Shown: one piece after another, positions 33,842 through 46,617 of the stretch
How the letters are laid out: the number at the start of each line of letters is the position of its first letter
Numbering within the stretch: position 1 is the stretch's first letter
DNA from: Apostichopus japonicus
Lineage: Eukaryota > Echinodermata > Holothuroidea > Aspidochirotida > Stichopodidae
Length of the DNA: 64,000 bases
Assembly: GCF_037975245.1 (NCBI RefSeq)
Contig: NC_092582.1
Coordinates: 23,150,577-23,214,576, forward strand
Direction: 5' to 3'
The notes under the pieces: model-generated
Databases searched by the model: none
Seen by the model: only the letters and a program-made list of their open reading frames with translations
What the model was told of the DNA's origin: nothing
Program-made: the position numbers and the translations under genes

Positions 33842-36800
33842 GTAAAGCTAGGTTTGTATAACTGAGAGTGCTAACCGAGTTTTTCTTACACCTGTATGGA
33901 TTATGTGCAAGTTAATAGTGTGACCCAAATACGCGAAACATTAATAACGGGATCGGCAAGACAGGCTAGGCCTATGTTAGGTCGCGTCAAAAACCGTGAT
34001 GCTACTCAAATAAGCAATAGCACTGGTACCATTCCCGGTTATTATTCCCCGTGAAAACAGGTGGGGTAAAATAAGGTTATTAATAATAAATGTTATGTGA
34101 TACTGCCAAATCAACCTGGTTCTGTTCGAGTGTTTCACAGTCATTGCACAGAAGTGTCATTGTCACCCCTCTCGCACAAGTACTCAGGACAGTAAATACA
34201 CAGAGGCTTCTCAAAAGTTTCAGATACATAGACAAGAAATCATGTATCTTTAAAAAAAAAAACAATTAAAATAGCCCTGATAAGTACAGTGACTGAATGT
34301 AACAAGAAGGAGATGTGTCTGGTTAAGAAACACACCTTCACACATTTTGCCCACCTTAGTTATAATACTGTACTACACTAACAGAGAGCTGACAACTGAG
34401 ATGTTATGATACAAAGGTAAATCTGCAGTGTCTGGTGAACATGAATAGAACGTATAAACAGTGTGGGATTCATAAAAGGATTGCAAGGCAAAGATGAGGA
34501 TGAAAGGTTAGTGACGTGCCCTGTAAAACGAAATGGAACATAGGCCTAGGTACAGTATAGAAATGGGCTTAGCAACAGAAACAACCATTTAGTATTAGAT
34601 GACCACAGGAACAGTATTTTATTGATAATATCTTCCAGGTCAGGTAAGGAAGTGCTCTATGTTCAAGGGTAAAAGATGATGAGGTCTGAGGAACTGGCTA
34701 ATTCAGCATAGAATTTCCTACAGGTTGTATGTGTTAGGGTTGTGTAGGCCCAAGGTACACCCTGCCCATGCATCAGATGTTAATAGTAGCATGGTACTTG
34801 GTGGGTGAGGTATGGAGCACTTCTAAATTAAGACTGTTGGGGCAATTTTTTCTAGACTTTGTGAAATAGATTCGTCGAATTGCTTTACTGTACATCTGAC
34901 TTCTGCCACGAACTTGTCCCATTACTTTAGCAGATGATTTTGTCACCATTTTAGTAGATTTAGGGAAAGAACGAACATTGGATGCAGGGGGAGATTGCTA
35001 TATTAGCAAAGCAATGTAAAAGTGTGAGATATGGTCAAAATATTCTTGGCATTGGGATTCTTCTGTAATACTTTGAATTACAGCATAATGTTTGGCAACA
35101 TAAAAGTCCACAAAAGAAAGTTAGAAGGGACTAATGTGGTCTAGAGCTTGCCTCAGTCAGAGAGAAGGAGATCTGTAGCAGTTTGTGAACATTGTGGAAA
35201 GTCTATGTCATATATATACCTCATAAACCTACATACATGTGTCATTTAGAACTTTAGAACTGAGTTAGTTCTTGTGTAGCCTGGTTACATTGTGTACTGT
35301 AGGTTAGTATATTTAGCAATAGCTTTCTAAAACACATTATTGCAAAGCTTATATTACAGTTGTTAACATACCTATTACAGTTATGTATGCTTTTTTTTAG
35401 CTGGTTATGGGTTGTACCTGATGGTTATAGAGCTGTATAATATATATCATTGCAATAGGCTGTATTACACAGGTTAGTGCATAGGTTAGACATTGGTTGA
35501 AGGCGTAGGCTCATTGAAGCTGGTTTTTTGTTAGTTTTACCAGCTGGTTTAAGAGCAATTGTATTATACAGCAGTAGGTTGCAAAGTTTCTTAATGAGTT
35601 AATGGTATGCGGTTACAACAATAGATCAGTTTTTCTGTTCTCTCCATACAGTTTTAGGTTCGTTATCATGGAGAACTCACACATGTGGAGAACTGAGGGC
35701 TGCAGATGAGGGCAAAGCTGTCACTCTCTGTGGCTGGCTGCAACATAAACGTTTTGATTTCTTGGTGACGTTGAGGGACTCGCATGGAGTGACACAAGCT
35801 GTACTACCAGAAGACAAGGTATGTTGCTTGAAGTTTGGAAAACAAAGGAAAATGATTTGTCTTAAGAGGGGGGGAGGGGGGGGGCTTTACATTTTTTGAA
35901 GTGCCATCTGATACTCACTGACGTTGAGTATGAATATATGGTAACTTGATGTTCAGCCTTTCATTTGGAGAAACATAACCTGTGATATCTTGGAATGAGA
36001 TTTTTGCTCAGCTGTTTGGTGAACTTGTCCCGGACAGGTATCGCTATCTCATTGATCAACAATGCAGGTCTTGGTAAATGATGTCTTCCTCAAGCACTTT
36101 ATAGCTGTGACACAGTATACTATATAGGAACTCTGCTTGAATAGAATGACAAAAAAAAGAAGAATTTTGCTATATATCTGTATATATCTGATTCTGTATA
36201 CATCAATTTCCGACAAATTTATCGTAACGTGGGGGTAAAATTGTCCGTCACATCGATTGGTGATACAATTGAGGTCATTTGAAAGGCACAATTCCAAGAA
36301 AACTTAATCCTATGCCCCTTTAACAACGTTGTTTCAAATAAACAGATCCATGCCCGGTTTTCAGCTTGTTGAATGCAATCTCGCAGCTCAACCACTACTG
36401 CAGTACTTAGCAATTTACTCTGTCAATACTGTGGCTTGTATATATGTGTTTGCCTAATGACATGGTACAGTTTGATCTTGGCTATGTTTCATAATGATTT
36501 ATCACCAACCATGATGAATAATGCAGCTCTCTTTTAATTGTTTCATCTCTCATTTTCTATATTGCTTGGCAGGTTACCAGAGGGAAGCTGTCACACAGGT
36601 TGAGCAGCGCTCACTTGGAATCTGTTGTTAAGGTCAAAGGTCATGTGCAAAAGAGACCAGATAAAATGAACAACACAGTGAGTGTGCTTCAATCAACAGT
36701 ATAGCTTACCTTCACACTGAAATATGCATTTAATTTCCACAGTATTGTGGATTTCTCTTTCAGGTTTGGCTATTTCTCATGCGAGACTTCCTTTGTCTTT

Positions 36801-39551
36801 GGTGAGGTCAAAGGGTCAGCACATGTGTAATCTTTCTTCCACAAATCTCTGCACCTCAATAATTGTAATAGCATAATAAGTGGCCCTACGAGGGTGCAAT
36901 AAGTATGTATACAGTCTTTGAAGGATGGAACAGGTCGTTTATGGTCAAAACTTGAAATACTTGTGAATATATTATCTCAAGGGAAGGAAATTTTCGTAAA
37001 AATGCCACATGGCTTGCCCATTTTAAGTGCAAGCTGGCAGTGTTGAAATTTGAAAAGCTCTTTATCTTGATAATTTAGTAAACTTACAAAATGTCTGCTC
37101 ATGCATCATACAATAGTCTTGATGACTTACAACAAGTGAAGCCATTGGTGGAGGGCAAAGGTCATTCTTAAATCACAGCCAGTCAAAACTTCCAAAGCTT
37201 GCAAACATGATCTCAAGAAGGGTAATGCTCACAAATGTTCAAGTTATCTTTTGTAGTTTGTTTGTAACGATCACTGGAACCTTATTGTCTGACTAACACG
37301 ATGAGTAACTATGAGGGAACGGTTACTCAGGTTGTTGATTGCACCCTTGATTTGTTCTTCGTGCATATGGGGAATGTGTTGGTAAAAGTAGAAGTGACCT
37401 AGCTTCAAACGTAGTGACACGATGAATTCTTAGTTTGGACCAGGAAAGTTTCTTGTGTTGTTTAAAGATTGTACAAAGTTTATGACAATTCACTTGTATT
37501 GTTTTTTAAACTCTTACATGTTGACTTTCCCTTGATGAAGAATACAAACTACAAATATAGCTTTTGATGAAACGTATTTGGGGAGACGTATTTGTCATTG
37601 ATATGTAGCTTAAAATGTCCATTATCCCATAAGTCAATGCCATGTTACTGATAACCATACTGGTATGTTGAGTCTGTATTCCTGCCTCTTCTGTTCCTCA
37701 TTGATAGAAAATGCCGACTGGTGATGTGGAAGTGGTAGTCGAGGACTTTGAAATTCTTAACAACTGTATGGAGACGTTACCTATTCAACCACATGATCAT
37801 ATGAGTGTAAGTCTGAGCTGGTATTCTTATATGAAAATGAGGGGTCAAAGGTCACTCAGTTGTTAGTATGGTAATGTGGAAGTGGTAGTCGAGGACTTTG
37901 AAATTCTTAACAATTGTATAGAGAAGTAAATGACCATATGAGTGAATAGCAAACAATCTGATATTAACATAATGGGTCAAAGGTGAAATTTTTTGTATGG
38001 GGAGTTTGTTCCAACAAGATGGTTTAAGTATAACATTTAACAGAAAAACCGATACCAGAGTAATAGGTCTAAGGACAAGGCCATATTGGAATAATTTAGT
38101 AGTCATATTTTGTGTAGCAGTATTGAGGGCTCTGCACTTGGTATGGGGAATATTATGGTTCCAGTGAACAAAAATTGCTATTTGTCTTTGCACTTGTACA
38201 GCAAGGAACCCATTTTGGCATAGATTTTTGCTGTGCTACAACAGATAAATTATTCCCCACACACGTGTGCAAGTGTTATCATAAACTTAATGTTTAAACT
38301 GAGTTCAAAGCTATATTTTTGGTGTGACCACTTGTATTAGTAGACACCCTGATATACTTAAATCCTATGATATGATATTATGATTAAATGCCCCTAAATG
38401 GAGCTACATACAGTACCCACTGTGGAATCGAGTTATCGATACATCTAGTAGCGATATTAACAGCAGCATGCGGTTGATTCATTGAGATCGTAAGCCGAGT
38501 GAGTCCAGCTGATAAATGCTGTTGATCCCTTTAAGAAACGTTTATATGGAGGATGGCTTTTAGATCCAAGTTTTTGAAACACCTTCCTGGCAGATGACCT
38601 AGCTACTTAGCGTAGCCAAGGGGGGGGGGGGGCAAAGGGGGCAACCCCTTGAGCATATTTTTTATCTCAATACATTACATGTATAGAGATATTGTAACAG
38701 TAAGTGGGACTTTCTCTTCTCTTAAAAATTTTTCAGCGTCTTCAAACAAAGTTCTTTTTCTCTGGAATTTCCAGAGCAAGAATATATCATATAGACCAAC
38801 AAAAGTTACTATTTTTTATTCCAGAATTGTATCTCATTCTGTGACTTTTTCACCGATTTATGTCCAAATCGGGCCAATTTGGACTGAAAACACACTTTGG
38901 CAGACCTGTTTTGCACACGCTCCAAAACTTATGTTTTATGAAAGAGAATAGAATAGAACTGTCTTTCAACAGTGGTATCGTCTAAGATAGGGTCCTATGT
39001 ATTATATATTTTATTAAAACTTTAAACTTTCACTTGTTGTTTACAGGTAGGTATTAATAAGAATTTTACTACATGTATATGACATTTAATGGCTTTTATT
39101 TGCTTTATTTGATGTTTAAATGATTTTTCTTTCTTAAAACAACACTGAGCTGCCGCCCCTACTTTTAGTAAAAAGTTCCGTTTTTGATGATTAAGCCCCG
39201 CCCCCAAGTCTGTTTTGTAGCAGATTGGCTATGACTCATAACAGCTACATGTTAGATATACGAAAATGGCTACCCTCGCGAACAATTTTCTGTTCTGTAG
39301 TTAGGTACGCGAGGTGTTAGTGTATTGCATGCTAATTACATTCTGTACTGCTGAATCCTACGTAGTGCATTTAATTTATATTAGGCCTTCGTTTTTGTAA
39401 CATCCATTTAAGGATAGTACTGGTGTTCAGGTAGCTTTTCAGAGCAAGGGCCATGATAAGTTTGTTTGATTGCCCTTCATGTATTTTGTATAATTACGTA
39501 TACACATTCTTGTATTTCTGAAGGCTACTTACTGTAGGCCTAGTGCATTTA

Positions 39552-39591
<40 letters not shown>

Positions 39592-42500
39592 CCTAGGCCC
39601 CTAGGCCTATTAGGCTTTCAGTGATAGCCACATTAGCATTGTACTGGTGTTCAGACAGCTTTTCCTAGGAAGGACCAGGGTAAGTTTGTTTGATGGGTAC
39701 GTATAAAAGAGGAGCCGGCCATAGCATCACAACTTTGATCAGACTATAAAAATTGTATAAGTTTATGTTTTATTTATAAGAATATAAGATGTATAAGGTT
39801 ATAAGAAGTATGTTTAGCTTTCTTTTGAACCTGTAATGTTTGACATCAAATGTACAAAGAATTAAAATACAATAACAAAATGGAGAGGAACTGAGGTGGC
39901 TATTAGGGGAAGAGGAGGCCACCCATCACTTGCATATAAAAACTTGTAATCTTCTTTTACATTATTTTTTCCAAGTCATAAATCCATGAAATCTTCATGT
40001 AAGAAAAATTGAGATGGAAAAACGTGGGTTGTTTTGATATCTAGAAGTGGACACAGTTTTGATGGTAGTCACCACTACAGTCTACAGTAACATACAGTAG
40101 GTCAATAGGCCTAGCTCTCAAGGCAGGCATCAAGAATATGGTCGAGTTGTTCGCCTCTTCTAATTTGGCTGTTGTCATTGACGTCAAACTATAGGACCAA
40201 AAAGTCCAACAGAGACTGACCTAAGATGAAGGATACCACATAAAAAACAAGTTCTTAAATATTCTATGACATTACTAAACCTTGCAACGTCGTTCTTTCG
40301 ACTAACAGGCAATGAGCGCTAAAGGCAAGACTAGCAGGATAAAGTGTAACCTGCAGAGACTATTCGTGGCAAAATAGCAAAAATGCAAGTTATATATTTG
40401 TTGTACCATGATTGATATTGATAATTGTAGAGACAGAGCAAAGATTTGAAATTAGGAATCAAAATTAAAACTTCCATTATTGAGATACTGCATCATTGAT
40501 GCTCTTGTTTGTATTTTTTTATATGATATCGCTAGTAATTTCAAAATAAAAAAATGCTCAGATGCAACTTACAAGGCCTGGGAAGTGCCATTTCCAGCGA
40601 TCTGGGAGGCATTTTCGGCCAAAATTTTCTTGTACGTTTCGCGCCAACACATGGTGGCGCTACACTTAGATAGTTTGCTACAGTTTTGCCCCTCCCTTGG
40701 CAAAATCCTCTTTACGCCCCTGCCTAGCTAGCAGCTGGTTAAGCATTTGTCAGACATGTATACAATCATAAGCAGCGATCTATGTGTCTGATTTTGACAA
40801 TCTCTGTCCTTAATATTCACGATTGTCCTACTTACTACAAATGGTTAATTGAAACCAGCAGCAGCTTATAGACAGTGGATAATACACGTCTTCACATTGA
40901 CTTTGCTGATAGGTGTCTGAGGCTACCAGGATGTTATTCCGATACTTGGACTTGAGGTCGTCTAGAATGCAGCGTAACCTTAGACTCAGATCTGAAGTGG
41001 CTTTGAAGGCCAGAGAATATCTGTGGAAGGAACACAGTGAGTCCGTGTGAACACTTTCAGCTCATTTTTGATCCAGTATGGTTTATATCTATTTAACAAT
41101 TGGACAGATTAAATTTGGACAATTTTGACTGTCAAATTTGATGATTTGGTTTGACAGTTAAATATGACAGAGTATTTGCTGTTTGACAGAGTAATTTACA
41201 AATCAATTTTGACAATATAACAATCAAATTTGACAATTAGATTTTATAATCAAATTTGACAGTTAAATTTGACCGAGTAAAGTTATTTCCTAGTCTACTT
41301 TGTATACATGATTTACTACATAACATTGCTACTTTACAACAGTGTGAATATCTAATGTAACCCAGGCCTTACAGTTTGGTCGTAAGAACAGCAAATTTGG
41401 TCGTCGGAAGAAGTGTAGCAAAAAGAAGCAGTGACCAGCATGTACACTGTAGGATGTAATGTACACTGTAGGAGAGATGTGTACAGTAGGGTTAGTGAAC
41501 ACAACACCAGCTTTGATCACAGTAGCAATTTATCATTTAACCTATTGGAGGTTTTTTAGTTACAATGTAATTTGAATTTCATGTAAACAACCAGTCGTCT
41601 GCTGTACAAACCTCACAGTCTGGTTGACAGAACTGAAATTTGTTTTTTTGTTGTATCGAACTAAAGGACGACCATTACAAATTTTTCCTGGCATACCAGC
41701 CCCTTGTTCTTCCTGTTTGACAAAATCATATGTGACAGCAAAGTTATAAATTTTCAGTGAAAATTTGTAATTGGGATAATTGGAAATATCAATTGAAAAC
41801 TGCAGATTGGGTTAATGAGGGTGTGTTGTAAATATTGAAAGGGCAAAGTATTCCAAAGTTATGGTGCTGGGATGTTAAGGCACTGTCGCCGTAAAACGAT
41901 GTCTTAGATAGAGTTCCTGATTTGAGAAGAAGTTTATCCGATGAGCGATGTTTGTAATCATGTTTATCATAACTGCATTTGCATCCCTCTTTGCCTGTTA
42001 CTCTGTCATATCTCTTATGATTATGATTAATAATCTGATTAAATGATATGATTACTATAATCTCTAATGGTTGTTTTAGATTTCGTAGAAGTGGAGACAC
42101 CAACTCTGTTCAGAAGAACTCCCGGAGGAGCCAAGGAGTTTATAGTTCCGACTCATCAAGCCGGTCATTTTTACTCCCTTCCTCAAAGCCCTCAACAGGT
42201 GGGTTGACTTTCAGGGGGGGGGGAGAGAAAGCGGAACCAGGGTGCACGGGAGGCATGTGCTCCCAAATTCTGCGGGGAAAAGCCCCTGTTAATAGTGGCC
42301 TCTTTCATAAATGAAAATGCCCATTATTTCTACCATTCTTCACCCTGAATTTTCAAAGTTTGCGCCCACCGGATTCAGTCCTCTTCCACCTCCCTAGTTG
42401 GGTATTAAATAAAAGTTGGTCCATTATAGGGTTCCACTTGCAACCCCTCCATTGGTGACCTTTCTCCAGTGGGTGTTTGGAGGAAATTATTGAGTAATTA

Positions 42501-45500
42501 AAAATTTATGGTTTTGAAATGCAATAAGGCAAGATGAACTAACCCTTATGACACTGTTGAAGAGATTCAAACCAAAACAAAGGCTGTGATTGGTTCGTTG
42601 TGTGTAACATTGTTTCAATGTTTAGGCAGTTTGGTAATTCCGATGTATTTTAAGTTCATGTGCTTTTCTGTATGATACGATATTAAGATATGATAAAAAT
42701 TGTTCAATATATTTCCCAAAGTACAAGTTTAGAATAGATATGATCTTTTAAAGCATTGCAAGAATATTACCTATTATTTTCTAATTTTAATTGAATGCCA
42801 GATTGAAAACAAACACCTCTTTCACTGAGATTCAAGACAGCTTTTACGAACTCATTTCTGGAATTTTATTCCCCATGCTGATAGTAACATCCTATCGCAA
42901 TGTAACTCATTGTTGTGAATATTCAAATTGATTTCAAATCATGATCCAATCAAATTTGCTTAAAAGTTAATCATCATTAGCATTCACTTTTTTAAACAGG
43001 CTAGGAGAGAGAGCCTTTGCTTTAACAATCACAAATATATCGTTATTAATACTCTTTTGGTTGCATAATTTTACGACCAAATGCCAAAACCCAGTTTAAT
43101 GGGATGATCAAGAGTCCTAAGGGGTGAGGGGGAGGGGTATACATTTCAAGGAACAGGGGAAATATTTCCCTGATTGAAACAGTTTCTTCTATACAGAGAG
43201 TTGACACAACAAATAGATGTGAAAGTGGTTAACCAGGGCTACCTTGAGGGTAGGGAGATGTGTGTGTTAGTGGGGAGGGTTGGGGGAAGGGGGTTGTTGG
43301 TAGAGGGTGGTAGAGTTCAAATGAATTTGGGTTAATCTAAGAACGATCACCACAAAATCACTGTAGATTAATCAGAATGGATTCCTATTGGGCTCAATAA
43401 TCACACACGGGTCAATGCAAAGAACAAACATTTCCAGAATTCTAGCAAGGTGTTCATATTATTGTATGGTATTATTGTATAGGAGTACTTGGTATGTATT
43501 GTTAGCAGAAGTCTGTGCTGTAACATTTAAGTATATAGTCAGTAGTTTTAGAATATAAAGGTGATACTCATAAGATCTGCAATTGCCTATATTATTGATC
43601 TCAAGATATTAACGAGGTTGTGACTTTATGTTCCCTTTTCTTTCATTCTTTCTTTTAAAGTTTAAACAATTATTGATGGTTGGAGCCATCGATCGATACT
43701 TTCAGATCGCAAGATGTTTTCGGGATGAAGGGAGCAGACCGGACCGACAACCAGAATTCACACAGGTAGGGTAATCATATCTGTGCTTCGTGCGTCCGTT
43801 TCTCAGAAAGACAAAAATTGCAGCACCGATGTTTGACCCAAGAGAAACTTTATTCGGCTTATGCAGAAATTCAGTATTTAATATATATTTTTTTTTTCAA
43901 GAAAGATTTATGCTTGAAGGAATCTACATTTAAGCCAGACAAATAATTTGGCGGTAAAAAACACTGTTGCACGGCAACCATGTCAAAGGTTAAGGTGCTC
44001 ATTTTGTCTTACAAATTGATAAAGAGGTATCCTTCATTAATGTTACTTCGCAACAATTATAAAAATGACTGGCAAAATGAAGCTTCCAAAATGCGAGAGG
44101 GGAAGAAAGCTGACAAGGTTTCAAGCCCCTTTCTGCAGAAGACAATTTTTGGGGGGTTAATTTCCATCAGACAATTTATGTTGGCAGTTTTAGCAATCTT
44201 GTAATGTTTTTAGTAAGGCTATTTGGTGTGTATTGTACAAAAAAAGTTTCTGTAAATTTTCCAAGACACTTCAGCAGTTTGAGGTGTATGCAACTGGAAA
44301 CTGAGCAGTTGAATGGATGTCCCTCTTTTAACAAATTGTAAGGATTCAGCTGATTTATCCAGCAAGAGTGTAGAGTTCATCTGCTAGTTTTAAAGTGGGG
44401 GAGGGTGCGTCAACTTATGCTAAGTCCTATGGACATGAAAGGTCATTCTTTTCATTTTACAGATTGATATAGAAATGTCTTTCGTCGATAAGGAGTCCAT
44501 CTACCAGCTGATAGAGGGCTTAATGAGGTATGTCTGGCCTAGAGAACTACCCAGCATCAGTGACTCATTCCCCAGAATTACCTACTCAGATGCTATGAAT
44601 CAAGTAAGTGTGCATAGAATGAGCTGATTATTACATGAAGTACCAGCAGAGTGAGGACAAATACAAAGTCCTTAGTACAATGAAAATAAGTTAACAGTCT
44701 GTGAATATGAGTGCAAGACTACTAACACCAGTAAGAATACATGGTCTGGAATACAAGTATGAATTAACAAAGTATAAGGGAGTATGGAGCTACTACTATG
44801 AGTTTGAGTATGTATGTAGTATCAGCATGAGCTTTAGAGAGTATGTAGTGTTAGTATGAATTTGAGTATGTAGTTTCAGCATGAGCCTGAGTGAATATGT
44901 GATGTTGGTATTAATTTGAGTATGGGTGACTTTGTAGTGTCAGCACAAGCTTTGGTGAGTATTTAGTGTTAGTATGAATTCAAGTATGAGTGAGTATGTA
45001 GTGTCAGCATGAGCTTTGGAGGGTATGTAGTGTTAGTATGAATTTAAGTATGAGTGACTTGGTAATGTCAACTTGAGCTTTAGTGGGTATGTAGTGTTAG
45101 TATGAATTCATGTATGAGTGAGTATGTAGTGTCAGCATGAGCTTTAGTGGGTATGTAGTGTTAGTATGAATTTGAGTATGAGTGACTTTGTGTGTCAGCA
45201 TGAGCTTTAGTGAATATGTAGTGTACGTATGAATTTAAGTATGAGAGTATGAAGTGTCAGCATGAGCTTTAGTGAGTATGTAGCATTAGTATGAATTCAA
45301 GTATGAGTGAGTATGTAGTGTCAGCATGAGCTTTAGTGGGTATGTAGTGTTAGTATGAATTTGAGTATGAGTGACTTTGTAGTGTCAGCATGAGCGTTAG
45401 TGAATATGTAGTGTAAGTATGAATTTAAGTATGAGAGTATGAAGTGTCAGCATGAGCTTTAGTGAGTATGTAGCATTAGTATGAATTCAAGTATGAGTGA

Positions 45501-46281
45501 GTATGTAGTGTCAGCATGAGCTTTGGTGAGTATGCAGTGTTAGTATGAATTTAAGAATGAGAGTATGTAGTGTCAGCATGAGCTTTAGTGAGTATGTAGT
45601 GATAGTTTGTGTTGGATTGAGTGTGTAGTATCAGCATGAGCTTTTAAAATTACGTCTTGTTAGTATGAATTTGAGTATGTAGCATGAGCTTAATTGGATA
45701 TGTGGTGTTAGTATGGTGAGTGTGTAGTATTATTATGAATTTGTCTAAGTAGTATGAGTTTGAGTATGTAGTATCAGTATACATATGGATGAGTATTTAG
45801 TATGGTTATGAGTTTGAGTGAGTATCTAATATCATTTTGAGTATAAAGATGGTGAATATTAGTATATAGTTGGACAATTGTACTAACATACGCATGGGTA
45901 CTAACCCAAACGCTATAAGTCTTCTTTGAATTTATAAGGACATTTTGTAGACTGATGTATTTGCGAAAGAGAGTAAACATTCTTTTTTTACCTTCTTGAC
46001 TCTTCAGTATGGCACAGATAAACCAGATACTAGATTTGACATGAAGGTAAGGATATCCTGGTTTTATCTTTTGTTCCTATTACAAAATCTGAAATGTTTC
46101 CATATTAATTTGAAAATGGATCAGTTTTCCAAAAGATGACATATTGAAATTTTAAGAATCTATATGTCAAAGTCAAACAAATTAGAAAAAGAAAAGTTGC
46201 TTATTTATTAAGTTAATATTTACTTGTTTTTAAGTTCTGATACAAATTCTACCAATTTGCTACCAATTTATATATATATAA

Positions 46282-46368
<87 letters not shown>

Positions 46369-46568
46369 GGGTTATATAACAGAAAAAGGTGACGTTATTA
46401 TCATGTTTTACGGCAAGGGAAAGATAAATTTGTTACTTTTGTTGTATTTCACAAGCATTTTACTATTTTTTTGTGCCGGCCAGTGGACTGTTTATTCACT
46501 TCCAATGCCGGCCGGCAGGCGTGAGTGGCGGTTACCACCGGCCGCCGCCGGCCGGCGTGGCTATAACC

Positions 46569-46617
<49 letters not shown>

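Noticed and set aside
44521-44532. Alternative DARS2 exon 8 donor (GTATGT after the LM residues)
   Set aside because: Reading on to GTAAGT at 44604 keeps the family sequence (W-P and the ITYSDAMNQ stretch) and joins exon 9 in frame.
44700-45860. CRISPR-like spaced repeats
   Set aside because: Eukaryotic intronic minisatellite: units abut without unique spacers and are degenerate.
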